A stretch of 64,000 bases of DNA from Streptomyces sp. SID8374 (GTDB taxonomy: Bacteria > Actinomycetota > Actinomycetes > Streptomycetales > Streptomycetaceae). The translations under genes were made by a program, and so were the position numbers. Positions within the stretch are counted from its first letter, which is position 1; every line of letters starts with the position of its first letter. Below are positions 8,816 to 16,563 of the stretch, piece by piece. Location of the stretch: NCBI RefSeq assembly GCF_009865135.1, contig NZ_WWGH01000001.1, positions 1,674,001 to 1,738,000 of the forward strand, written 5' to 3'. The notes under the pieces are model-generated. The model had not been told where the DNA came from and did not search any database. It saw only the letters and a list, made by a program, of their open reading frames with translations.

Positions 8816-9313
8816 TCAGCGTTCGTCCGTGCCCGCTCGCTTCGCCGTGGCGAGGGCTATGCGGTTCCAGGTGTTGATCGTGAGGATCAGGGCGAGGAGC
8901 TGGGCCAGTTCCTGCTCGGCGAAGTGGTCCGCCGCTCTGGCGTAGATCGCGTCCGGGACCCCGGCGTCACCGATTCGCGTGACCGCGTCCGTCAGGGCCA
9001 GGGCCGCCTGTTCCCGTTCCGTGAAGAAGTGGGGCGCCTCCCGCCAGACCGCCACCATGTGCAGCCGCTCCTCGCTCTCCCCCGCCTTCCGCGCGTCCGT
9101 CGTGTGCATGTGGAGGCAGTACGCGCAGTGGTTCAGGTGCGAGGAGCGGATCTGGACCAGCTCCACCAGCGTGGGGTCCAGGTCCTCGCGGGCCGCCGCG
9201 TCCAGGCCGATCACCGCCCGGAACACCCTCGGGGCGGCCTTCGCGAAATTGAGCCGGGCGGTGGGGGCGGGGGTGGCGGTGCGGTTCTGCGGCTTGATCT
9301 CCGTCGTCGTCAT
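8816..9313 (-). CDS. AhpD-like/carboxymuconolactone decarboxylase-family protein
   Basis: A 165-aa helical protein with the AhpD signature CAYCLHMH at about residues 62-69: a redox-active CxxC followed three residues later by a histidine that relays protons. Family members reduce peroxides or transfer reducing equivalents, and many have no known substrate. The stretch HFFTEREQAALALTDAVTRI is typical of the CMD fold. It is divergent from the MocR-type regulator with a gap of under 50 bases, a pairing that suggests this gene is the regulator's target. Confidence 0.88.
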   Translation of the reverse strand: MTTTEIKPQNRTATPAPTARLNFAKAAPRVFRAVIGLDAAAREDLDPTLVELVQIRSSHLNHCAYCLHMHTTDARKAGESEERLHMVAVWREAPHFFTEREQAALALTDAVTRIGDAGVPDAIYARAADHFAEQELAQLLALILTINTWNRIALATAKRAGTDER

Positions 9314-9360
9314 GGGTACGAATCTATGGGCGCAGGCGACCGGTTGTGGGGTGCATTCCG

Positions 9361-10782
9361 ATGGCTGAATCGTGGGTCAATTCGGCGGAGATCCTGGGCA
9401 GTGATCTGCCGTTGGAGCTCTCCGGTACGGGGAACCGCCGGGCCGTCCTGATGGGCGCCCTCCGCGAGGCCGTGCGCAGCGGGCGGCTCTCCCCGGGTAC
9501 GCGGCTGCCGCCGTACCGTTCGCTCGCCGCCGACCTCGGGCTCGCCCGTAACACCGTCGCCGACGCCTACGCGGAGCTGGTCGCGGAGGGCTGGCTCGCC
9601 GCCCGCCAGGGCTCCGGCACCCGGGTCGCCGAGCGCGCCGCGCCCGTCACTCCGGCCCACCGCCCCCGCACCCCGGAACGCCCCTCCCGCCCCGTCCACG
9701 ACCTGGTCCAGGGGCAGCCGGACCCCGCCGCTTTCCCGCGCACCGCCTGGCTGGCCTCCGCCCGGCGGGCGCTCACCGCCGCCCCCAACGACGCGTTCGG
9801 GCCCGGCGATCCGCACGGGCGGCCCGAGCTGCGGCAGGCGCTGGCCGGCTATCTGGCCCGGGTGCGCGGGGTGCGGGCCTCCCCGGAGCGCATCGTCCTC
9901 TGCTCGGGCGCCGCGCACGGGCTGCGGCTCCTGGCGGAGGTGGTGGGCGGCCCGTGGGCGGCGGAGGCGTACGGGCTGCCGTTCCACCGCGAGCTGCTCG
10001 CCTCGCACGGTGTCGGCACCCGGCCGGTGGGTGTCGACCGGGACGGGGCCCGGGTCGATGAGCTGACCCGCCACGACCGGGCCGTACTCCTCACGCCCGC
10101 CCACCAGTTCCCGACCGGCGGGCCCCTGCACCCGGCGCGGCGGGCGGCGGTGGTCGACTGGGCGCGGTCCACGGGCGGGCTCGTCGTGGAGGACGACTAC
10201 GACGGGGAGTTCCGCTACGACCGGCAGCCCGTGGGGGCCGTTCAAGGACTCGATCCCGAGCATGTGGTGCTGCTGGGGTCGGTGAGCAAGAGCCTCTCCC
10301 CCGCCCTGCGGATCGGCTGGATGGTGCTGCCCGAGCGGCTGGTGGCGCCTGTCGTCGCGACGAAGGGCGAGCGCGAGCAGTTCTCCGGCGCCACCGATCA
10401 GCTCACGCTCGCGGACTTCGTCGACTCGGGGGCGTACGACCGTCATGTACGCCGGATGCGGCAGCGCCACCGGCGGCGCCGGGACCAGTTGGTGGCGGCG
10501 CTGGAGCAGCGGGCGCCGCACGTCCGGGTCACCGGGATCGCGGCGGGGCTGCACGCGGTGGTGGAGCTGCCGCCCGGCACCGAGCGGTCGGTGGTGCGGG
10601 CGGCGGCCTGGCAGGGGCTCGCGGTGGAGGGGCTCGCCGACTACCGGCATCCGGGGGCGGAGCGGGCAGCGCGGGCGGAGGGCGAGCGGGACGGGCTCGT
10701 CGTGGGGTACGCCACCCCCGCCGAACACGCCTACCCGGAGGCGTTGGAGGCCCTGTGCCGGGCCCTTCCGCCGCCGGGGTGA
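9361..10782 (+). CDS. MocR/PdxR-type GntR-aminotransferase regulator
   Basis: An N-terminal GntR winged helix (residues ~22-90: LMGALREAVRSGRLSPGTRL, then LAADLGLARNTVADAYAELV) is joined by a Pro-rich linker to a fold-type I aminotransferase domain (~110-470). The PLP site is visible: DYDGEFRYDR and the lysine in LLGSVSKSLSPALRIGW. MocR regulators use PLP as cofactor and effector. An in-frame GTG at 9346 is possible; I chose the ATG at 9361, with GGGG about ten bases upstream. It probably controls the divergent AhpD-like gene. Confidence 0.9.
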   Translation: MAESWVNSAEILGSDLPLELSGTGNRRAVLMGALREAVRSGRLSPGTRLPPYRSLAADLGLARNTVADAYAELVAEGWLAARQGSGTRVAERAAPVTPAHRPRTPERPSRPVHDLVQGQPDPAAFPRTAWLASARRALTAAPNDAFGPGDPHGRPELRQALAGYLARVRGVRASPERIVLCSGAAHGLRLLAEVVGGPWAAEAYGLPFHRELLASHGVGTRPVGVDRDGARVDELTRHDRAVLLTPAHQFPTGGPLHPARRAAVVDWARSTGGLVVEDDYDGEFRYDRQPVGAVQGLDPEHVVLLGSVSKSLSPALRIGWMVLPERLVAPVVATKGEREQFSGATDQLTLADFVDSGAYDRHVRRMRQRHRRRRDQLVAALEQRAPHVRVTGIAAGLHAVVELPPGTERSVVRAAAWQGLAVEGLADYRHPGAERAARAEGERDGLVVGYATPAEHAYPEALEALCRALPPPG

Positions 10783-10836
10783 GCCATCCCGGGTGCCGGG
10801 CGGTCGCCGCCCGCACCGGACCGGGCCGGTCAGGCC

Positions 10837-11061
10837 GCTCGTGCCGTCGCCCGCGCCGGGCCGAGCCCCGGTCACCGGCCGCCCGTGCCCATCGCACGCG
10901 CCCGGCCCAGCCCCCGGTCACCGTACGCTCGTGCCCACCGCTCGCGCCCGGCCGAGCCCCCGGCCACCGATCGCTCGTGCCGTCGCTCGCGCCCGGCCGA
11001 GCCCCCGGCCACCGATCGCTCGTGCCGTCATCCGGGCCCGGCCGAGCCCCCGGTCACCGGG
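10837..11061. repeat. Five tandem copies of a 44-46 bp repeat
   Basis: Units start at 10837, 10881, 10927, 10973 and 11018, each opening with GCTCGTGCC or GCCCGTGCC, passing through CGGCCGAGCCCCCGG and ending in CACCG. Copies three and four are nearly identical and the outer ones are more diverged. The last unit covers the stop codon of the oxidoreductase gene at 11054, so the array may have grown from that gene's 3' end. It fills the gap between two convergent genes. Confidence 0.85.
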
Positions 11062-12007
11062 CGGTCGCCGCCTGGCTCTCCGCCTCCGCCAGCAGCTCCG
11101 TCAGCCGGAGGCCGAAGCGGGCGTCGCAGGGGTGCGGCACCCCCGTACGTACCGCTTCGGACAGCGCGTCCACCGCTCCCCGGAACGCCGCCTCCGCGCC
11201 GTCCCAGCCCGGGATCGCGGCCGTCCCGTGCTCGCCCCGCACCTCGATGTCCATGCCCGCCGCGGCCGGCGGGGCGCTCAGGCCGAGGGTCACCGTGCTG
11301 GAGGCGCCGGAGGTGTGGCGCAGGATCAGGTGCGTGGTGTCGGCGGGGCCGCGCGCGGCGGTCAGCTCGGTGACCTCCCCCAGCACCGGGATCAGCACCG
11401 ACAGCGCGTGCGGGCCGACGTCCCACAGGCCGCCCTTCTCGCGCCGCCACGGGGAGTCCGCGTACTCGCTGGTGGACCCCTCGGCGTAGAGCGAGCCGAG
11501 CCACTGGGCGCGGGCGGTGAACCAGCCGTCCACCGCCGCCTGTTCGGCGATCCACGCGGCGGTCTCGGGCGCGAAGCGGAGCGTGCAGAAGACGACGGAG
11601 GCCACCCCTGCCTTCGCCGCCGCCTCCGCGACCGCGCGGGCCCCCTCCACCGTCGTGGCGACCGGCTTGTCCATCAGGAGGTGACAGCCCGCCTCCGCCG
11701 CCCGGACCGCGAGCGGCGCCTGGATGTCCGGCGGCAGCGCGAAGGCCACCGCGTCGCTCGTCTCCAGGAGCTCGTCGATCCCGGCCTCCCCCGTGTACGC
11801 CCGGGTCCCGTGGGCGGCGGCCAGGGCCTCCGCCGCCTCGGCGCGCCGGCCCCACACCCCGCTCAACTCGACGCCGGGGTGGGCGGCGAGCGCTGGGGCC
11901 TGCGTGTTGCGCGCCCAGGGGCCGGTACCGAGGAGGCCGATGCGCAGGGGGGTGGGGGTGGGGCTGGTGGAGCTGTTGGGGCTGGTGGTGTCGGCGGGTG
12001 TCGTCAT
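11054..12007 (-). CDS. Gfo/Idh/MocA-family oxidoreductase
   Basis: A 317-aa NAD(P)-dependent dehydrogenase. The Rossmann motif LRIGLLGTGPWARN (about residues 21-34) is followed by VWGRRAEAAEALAA, and the family DKP catalytic segment appears as CHLLMDKPVATTVEGARAV (EKP in most members). The C-terminal substrate domain holds GGLWDVGPHALSVLIPVLG. Substrates of the family are sugars, inositols or related polyols; this one cannot be predicted. The ATG at 12007 is chosen; the 73 residues upstream in frame are low-complexity and Arg/Pro-rich. The 3' end is part of the tandem repeat array. Confidence 0.9.
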   Translation of the reverse strand: MTTPADTTSPNSSTSPTPTPLRIGLLGTGPWARNTQAPALAAHPGVELSGVWGRRAEAAEALAAAHGTRAYTGEAGIDELLETSDAVAFALPPDIQAPLAVRAAEAGCHLLMDKPVATTVEGARAVAEAAAKAGVASVVFCTLRFAPETAAWIAEQAAVDGWFTARAQWLGSLYAEGSTSEYADSPWRREKGGLWDVGPHALSVLIPVLGEVTELTAARGPADTTHLILRHTSGASSTVTLGLSAPPAAAGMDIEVRGEHGTAAIPGWDGAEAAFRGAVDALSEAVRTGVPHPCDARFGLRLTELLAEAESQAATAR

Positions 12008-12251
12008 GGGGGTCAGTGTGCCCGGTGCGGGGGCCGGAGTGCCTGGTGCCGGGGGCGAGTGCCGGGTGTGGGGGTGCCCGGACCCAGGGCGGCGGAATGT
12101 GGTGGCGCGGGGCGGGCGTGGGCCGTTACGTTTTCGGGGCCGGCCGCGGGACTTCGGCTGCGACTTCCGAGACTTGCCTGTGAAGCGATGATTTCGTTGT
12201 TCGCGCCTCCATTCCCCGGCCGGCATCCGCAGTCCTCACCGGGGGAAGTCC
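12008..12251. other. Divergent intergenic region
   Basis: About 240 bases between the oxidoreductase and the vWA operon. The first 100 bases are G-rich and degenerate (repeats of GTGCCGG/GGGG). The part nearer the vWA gene is less GC-rich (ATGATTTCGTTG at ~12188) and should hold its promoter. GGGGGAAG precedes the ATG at 12252. Confidence 0.4.
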
Positions 12252-13772
12252 ATGAACACGCCGCCCGAGCCCCTTGCCGATCTCCGCGAGACCCTTGCCG
12301 ATCTCGTCGCCGCCGAAGACGTCCTGCTCTTCGCGAATGCGGCGATCACCGCGACCGGACAGCGCGAGTTCCGTTCGGGCGCCCTCGATCAGCAACTCTC
12401 GCTGGACTTCCTGCATACGTACGTCCGGGTCAATTACCGCCGTGTGTACGCCGCTTCGCTGGCCCTCGACATCAACGACCACAACGCCGCCCGTATCGTG
12501 CTCGGCCTCCTGGAGACCGCCGGTGAGGCGAGCGCCGATGAGCGGCGCACCGAGGGCCGGCTCATCGCCGCCCGGCTGGCGCTGCTGCCTCCGCAGCGGG
12601 TCTACCGGCTCTTCGGCGAGGTGCGCCGGGCCGGGATCAACAACCGGCGTACCCGGGCGATCATGCGGAACTGGCTGGCGGCCCGGCCGGACCTGGGGCA
12701 CGACGCGGTGAAGTACCGCAGCGGGGTGAAGACGGCCGCCCGGCACATCCATCTGCGCTGCGCCGAAGGGGCCGGGGCGGAGGTCGGGGCGTTCCTGTTC
12801 CGGCCGGGGAAGCTGCCGCGGTACGAGCACCCGCTGCTGGACGCGTGGCGGCGCGCGCACTACGAGCAGGGGGCCGTGGCCGAGCTGCCGTTCACCGTGG
12901 CGGAGGGGTTCGCGGCCCGGCACGGGATGAAGCGCGAGGCGTTCCTGAAGCGGGCCGCGCCCCGGATGACCCGGCTGGAGCGGCTGCGGACCCTGGAGCA
13001 GCGGGCGGTGGGCGACCGCCGACCGGACGTCGATCTGACCGTGATGCCGCTGACCCGGCTGGCCCTGTACGTCCTCGCGCTCCCCTTCGAGGAACGGGTC
13101 GCCCGCCGTACCGAGCTGACCGGTGCCCTGCGCACCGCCGCCCGCCGGGCCGCGGGCCGGCACGCCGGGAGCTGGGGCCGGGTGCACGCGGTGCTGGACG
13201 ACAGCTTCTCCTCGTCCGGGTCGGGGCAGAAGCGGCGCCGGCCGCTCGCCGTGGCCCTGGCCTGCCATCACCTGCTGGAGGTGCTCGCCGCGCCGGGCGC
13301 GTACCGGGGGCTGTGGACCTCGGGCCGGGGCGATGCCCTGCTCGTACGTCCGTGGGGGCCGACCCCGCTGGGGATGCGGGTCCTGGACGCGCTGGAGCCC
13401 GGGCAGGGTGGTGCGGCCCCGGACCGGCTGGTGATCGTTTCGGACGGCTGGGACAACGCCCCGGCGGGGCTGGCGGGCGAGGTGCTGCGGGTGTGGCGCT
13501 CGCGGCTGGATCCGGGGCGGCGGACGGCGGTGGTGCACGTCAACCCCGTATACGACGCGGGCGGTTTCGATGTGCGGCGGCTCGCGGCGGGGGTTCCGAC
13601 GGCCGGGATCCGGGACGCGGAGGATCTGCCCGCGCTGGTGGAGATCGCCCGGTTCGCGGAAGGCCGGACCGGGGCGGCGGAGCTGCACGCGTATCTGGAC
13701 CGGCGCGTGGCCCTCTTCCTGGGAGAGGGCCACCGACAGGAAAAGCAGGAAGAGGAGGAGGCAGTCTCGTGA
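12252..13772 (+). CDS. vWA-domain protein with helical N-terminus (TROVE-like layout)
   Basis: A 506-aa soluble protein. Residues 1-~290 are helical and contain LPPQRVYRLFGEVRRAGINN, an Arg-rich NNRRTRAIMRNWLAARPDL and DAVKYRSGVKTAARHIHL. The C-terminal half is a von Willebrand A-like domain: the MIDAS motif DxSxS appears as LDDSFSSSGSG (residue ~316) and the later metal-site strand as LVIVSDGWDN (~396). Helical repeats followed by vWA is the arrangement of Ro60/TROVE proteins, which bind Y RNA, but the sequence is not close enough for me to assign that family. It overlaps the next gene by 4 bases (GTGA), so the two act together. Function unknown; an RNA-handling or stress/conflict role is a hypothesis. 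Confidence 0.75.
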   Translation: MNTPPEPLADLRETLADLVAAEDVLLFANAAITATGQREFRSGALDQQLSLDFLHTYVRVNYRRVYAASLALDINDHNAARIVLGLLETAGEASADERRTEGRLIAARLALLPPQRVYRLFGEVRRAGINNRRTRAIMRNWLAARPDLGHDAVKYRSGVKTAARHIHLRCAEGAGAEVGAFLFRPGKLPRYEHPLLDAWRRAHYEQGAVAELPFTVAEGFAARHGMKREAFLKRAAPRMTRLERLRTLEQRAVGDRRPDVDLTVMPLTRLALYVLALPFEERVARRTELTGALRTAARRAAGRHAGSWGRVHAVLDDSFSSSGSGQKRRRPLAVALACHHLLEVLAAPGAYRGLWTSGRGDALLVRPWGPTPLGMRVLDALEPGQGGAAPDRLVIVSDGWDNAPAGLAGEVLRVWRSRLDPGRRTAVVHVNPVYDAGGFDVRRLAAGVPTAGIRDAEDLPALVEIARFAEGRTGAAELHAYLDRRVALFLGEGHRQEKQEEEEAVS

Positions 13773-14908
13773 ACCGGCTGGAGCTGACCGGGCTCACCAC
13801 CCGGCCCTCGCAGGTGTGGGGCGGCGTCCGGCTCGTACCGCTGGTGCGTGAGGCCCCGGTGGACGGGCTCCGGCTGCACCGGGAGGTGTACGAGCGGCTC
13901 GGGGCGGGGGCCGTCGAGGTCGGGCCCCGTACGCGGTACGTCTCCTACATCCCGCACGGGCTGGTCGCCGACTGGTCCGGGGACGGGGAGGGCGCCGAAG
14001 GGCAGGGCGGGCAGTCGGCCGCGTACGGCACCCAGTTCGGCGGGCCGGACGCGCCCCGTACCCTTCGGCTGCCGCGCCCGCCCCTCCACCGCATGGCCAA
14101 GCGCCGCCCCGGCGACCGGCTCCGGTTCCTGCCGCTCCACCTGGCTCTGGAGGGCTACCTCGCACTGCACTTCGGCGGACCGTCGACCGCCTGGGAGGAG
14201 TGGTCGCGGCGGGCGCTGCGCGACGGGCTGTCGCCGCGCGCGGAGGACGCGTACCTCGGGTGGTCGGTGCGGGGGCTCGGGGACGCGCTGCGGATCTTCG
14301 AGATCCACCCGGACCAGTGCGGGGTGATGGTGTACGTCGCCGACGCGCTCGCCGCCGCCTTCGTGGTGCCGCACCCGGAGGACTACCGGCTGCTGCACGC
14401 CTCGCTGGTGGAGGACCTGTACGGGGAACTGGTGCACCAGTACGCGCTGTACGGGGCCCCGGTCGCGGAGTTCGGGGCACGCCTCGGGGACGGGGCGCAC
14501 ATCCGTACGCTCGCCGATCTCCGGGCGGCGGCGCGCGGGCAGGAGCGGGCGTGGGAGGAGGCGCACGAGGCGCTGTTCGCGCGGGAGCTGCTGGACTCCT
14601 CGTACGGGTTCGACCGGGTGTACCGGATGGGGTCGTTCACGCTGTGGCGGTTCCTGCCGCCGTTCGTCCGGGACGGCGGCGGTCAGCACATCGGGGAGAC
14701 GATCACCGACCACAAGGGACAGGTCGCCTACCTCAAGACGTTCCGGCTCTCCGACGCCCAGATCCGGCGCGGCTATCTGCTGCACGTCCTCGCGGGCGCG
14801 GAGTGGGAGCTGTCCCGGGCGGCCGCGACGCTGGGGTCAAGCCGGGAGGAGCTGGTGCGGCGGATCCGCGCCGCCGGGTTCTCGGAGCTCCTCAAGGGCA
14901 ACGTATGA
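13769..14908 (+). CDS. ARPP-like protein with C-terminal Fis-type HTH
   Basis: A 379-aa protein starting at a GTG inside the stop of the vWA gene, so translation is coupled. The N-terminus (LTTRPSQVWGGVRLVPLVRE, then RYVSYIPHGLVADW) resembles ARPP-type domains reported in predicted bacterial conflict operons; this is a tentative match from memory. The middle contains GYLALHFGGPSTAWEEWSRR and a repeated use of aromatic and acidic residues. The last ~45 residues (LLHVLAGAEWELSRAAATLG, then SSREELVRRIRAAGFSELLK) fit a Fis/HTH_8 DNA-binding helix-turn-helix. It could sense something through the N-terminal domain and bind DNA, or load the vWA partner. It ends in a 30-bp direct repeat. Confidence 0.7.
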   Translation: MNRLELTGLTTRPSQVWGGVRLVPLVREAPVDGLRLHREVYERLGAGAVEVGPRTRYVSYIPHGLVADWSGDGEGAEGQGGQSAAYGTQFGGPDAPRTLRLPRPPLHRMAKRRPGDRLRFLPLHLALEGYLALHFGGPSTAWEEWSRRALRDGLSPRAEDAYLGWSVRGLGDALRIFEIHPDQCGVMVYVADALAAAFVVPHPEDYRLLHASLVEDLYGELVHQYALYGAPVAEFGARLGDGAHIRTLADLRAAARGQERAWEEAHEALFARELLDSSYGFDRVYRMGSFTLWRFLPPFVRDGGGQHIGETITDHKGQVAYLKTFRLSDAQIRRGYLLHVLAGAEWELSRAAATLGSSREELVRRIRAAGFSELLKGNV

Positions 14909-14966
14909 CGCGTACCTACAGGGTGAACCTCTGCGGGACGCGTACCTACAGTGCAAACCCTTGCGG
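14907..14966. repeat. 30-bp direct repeat, two copies
   Basis: Two adjacent 30-bp units (14907-14936 and 14937-14966) share GACGCGTACCTACAG and CTGCGG/TTGCGG ends, differing in the middle. The first unit overlaps the stop codon of the Fis-type gene. They lie just before the glnII promoter. Confidence 0.85.
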
Positions 14967-15008
14967 GACGAGTCCCGACAAGGCGCCCTTTTAACGCAGG
15001 AAGCCTCG

Positions 15009-15046
15009 GTAACACGGGGTTCACACTCGGGCAACGGACGGGAAAT
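15009..15046 (+). promoter_or_regulatory. GlnR box upstream of glnII
   Basis: Half-sites GTAAC (15009), TTCAC (15020), GCAAC (15031) and GAAAT (15042) are spaced exactly 11 bases apart, the same layout as at glnA. The box ends 55 bases before the glnII start. Confidence 0.85.
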
Positions 15047-15101
15047 CGCACCTTGCCAAGCTGCGCGGCATAGACCGCTGCACCCGCAAAGGATGGCGTC
15101 C

Positions 15102-16136
15102 GTGACGTTCAAGGCTGAGTACATCTGGATAGACGGCACCGAGCCGACCGCCAAGCTTCGCTCCAAGACGAAGATCATGGACGGCACGCCGTCGGGCGAC
15201 GTGGCGGATCTCCCGATCTGGGGATTCGACGGTTCCAGCACCAACCAGGCCGAGGGCCACGCCTCCGACCGCGTGCTGAAGCCCGTCTTCACCTGTCCGG
15301 ACCCGATCCGCGGCGGCGACGACGTCCTCGTGCTGTGCGAGGTCTTCAACATCGACATGACGCCGCACGAGTCCAACACCCGGGCCGCGCTGCGTCCGGT
15401 CGCCGAGCAGTTCGCGGGCCAGGCCCCGATCTTCGGCATCGAGCAGGAGTACACGTTCTTCGACGGCCACCGGCCGCTCGGCTTCCCCGAGGGCGGCTTC
15501 CCGGCCGCGCAGGGCGGCTACTACTGCGGGGTCGGCGCGGACGAGATCTTCGGCCGCCAGATCGTGGAGAAGCACCTCGACAACTGCCTGGCCGCCGGGC
15601 TCGGGATCTCCGGCATCAACGCCGAGGTCATGCCCGGTCAGTGGGAGTTCCAGGTGGGCCCGCTCTCCCCGCTGGACGTCTCCGACCAGCTGTGGGTGGC
15701 CCGTTGGCTGCTCTACCGCACCGCCGAGGACTTCAACGTCTCCGCGACGCTGGACCCGAAGCCGGTCAAGGGCGACTGGAACGGCGCGGGCGCGCACACC
15801 AACTTCTCCACCAGGGCGATGCGCGAGGGGTACGAGGCGATCATCACCGCCTGCGAGTCGCTGGGTGAGGGCTCCAAGCCGCTGGACCACGTGAAGAACT
15901 ACGGCGCGGGCATCGACGACCGGCTCACCGGCCTGCACGAGACCGCCCCGTGGAACGAGTACAGCTACGGCGTCTCCAACCGCGGCGCCTCGGTCCGTAT
16001 CCCCTGGCAGGTGGAGCAGGACCAGAAGGGCTACATCGAGGACCGCCGTCCCAACGCCAACGTCGACCCGTACGTCGTCACGCGGCTGATCGTCGACACC
16101 TGCTGCACCGCGCTGGAGAAGGCCGACCAGGTCTGA
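15102..16136 (+). CDS. glnII: Glutamine synthetase type II
   Basis: The eukaryote-like octameric/decameric GS found in Streptomyces, Frankia and rhizobia; heat-labile in many species and not regulated by adenylylation. Signatures are LPIWGFDGSSTNQAEG, APIFGIEQEYTFFDG, AEVMPGQWEFQVGP, the ATP-binding KPVKGDWNGAGAHTNFST and RPNANVDPYVVTRL. The GTG at 15102 is preferred to the ATG at 15093: AAAGGA lies eight bases before the GTG but overlaps the ATG, and the product then begins TFKAEYIWIDG as in relatives (344 aa). GlnR box upstream, strong terminator downstream. Confidence 0.97.
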   Translation: MTFKAEYIWIDGTEPTAKLRSKTKIMDGTPSGDVADLPIWGFDGSSTNQAEGHASDRVLKPVFTCPDPIRGGDDVLVLCEVFNIDMTPHESNTRAALRPVAEQFAGQAPIFGIEQEYTFFDGHRPLGFPEGGFPAAQGGYYCGVGADEIFGRQIVEKHLDNCLAAGLGISGINAEVMPGQWEFQVGPLSPLDVSDQLWVARWLLYRTAEDFNVSATLDPKPVKGDWNGAGAHTNFSTRAMREGYEAIITACESLGEGSKPLDHVKNYGAGIDDRLTGLHETAPWNEYSYGVSNRGASVRIPWQVEQDQKGYIEDRRPNANVDPYVVTRLIVDTCCTALEKADQV

Positions 16137-16157
16137 TCCCGGCACCAGGACGCATAC

Positions 16158-16195
16158 GGGGAGGGGCCCGCCGGTTCGCCGGCGGGCCCCTCCCC
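16158..16195 (+). terminator. glnII terminator with TTCG loop
   Basis: A perfect 17-bp stem (16158-16174 with 16179-16195) closed by a TTCG tetraloop, 21 bases after the glnII stop. Confidence 0.93.
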
Positions 16196-16258
16196 TTGTC
16201 CTTTCCCCACTCGTTCCCTTACTCGTTCCCCGCTCGTTCGAGACCGGAGGAAGGAAAA

Positions 16259-16318
16259 GTGAGCAAGAAAAAGCGCAGCGTGAGGAAGGTAACGCCAAGA
16301 GTCCGTATCGACGGGTGA
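16259..16318 (+). CDS. Possible 19-aa basic peptide ORF
   Basis: A GTG follows the very strong ribosome site GGAGGAAGGAAAA and opens a 19-codon frame rich in Lys and Arg (SKKKRSVRKV). The stop is 10 bases before the next small ORF. It may be a leader peptide for the downstream genes; there is no evidence other than the ribosome site and the composition. Confidence 0.3.
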   Translation: MSKKKRSVRKVTPRVRIDG

Positions 16319-16328
16319 GAGGAGTCTG

Positions 16329-16481
16329 ATGCATTGCCGCAATGTCTGCTTCAATGGAGCCATGGCCAGCTTCCAGTACATCGCGTCGGGTCGCAGCGAC
16401 CTCGAGCCGTTCTGGCCTTCCCGTCAGCACCATGATTTCGACCGGGTGTGTTGCCGCGCGTGGAACGCGCAGGCCCTCTAA
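16329..16481 (+). CDS. Small Cys-containing ORF (50 aa)
   Basis: The ATG at 16329 follows GAGAGGAG and opens a 50-codon frame beginning MHCRNVCFNGAMASFQ. It contains the aromatic/acidic stretch SDLEPFWPSRQHHDFDRV and ends CCRAWNAQAL. Two pairs of cysteines (positions 3/7 and near 41/42) stand out. It is followed 82 bases later by the winged-helix gene. The internal ATG at 16362 is an alternative start. I do not recognise it; a leader peptide or a small metal- or redox-sensing protein are possibilities. Confidence 0.5.
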   Translation: MHCRNVCFNGAMASFQYIASGRSDLEPFWPSRQHHDFDRVCCRAWNAQAL

Positions 16482-16563
16482 AGCCGCTCACCCCGGCCTT
16501 CGGTCCGCGCGCACGACGTAAGTCCGTCCTCGACGACTCCTCGCGCGAAAGAGCTGACCCTCC

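Noticed and set aside
12010..12090. Repeats of GTGCCGG/GGGG upstream of the oxidoreductase
   Set aside because: Very degenerate and G-rich; no constant unit length, so not called a repeat array.
12845..14908. 687-codon open frame covering both genes of the vWA operon
   Set aside because: The first part is a shadow frame of the vWA gene; the real start is the GTG at 13769, which overlaps the vWA stop.
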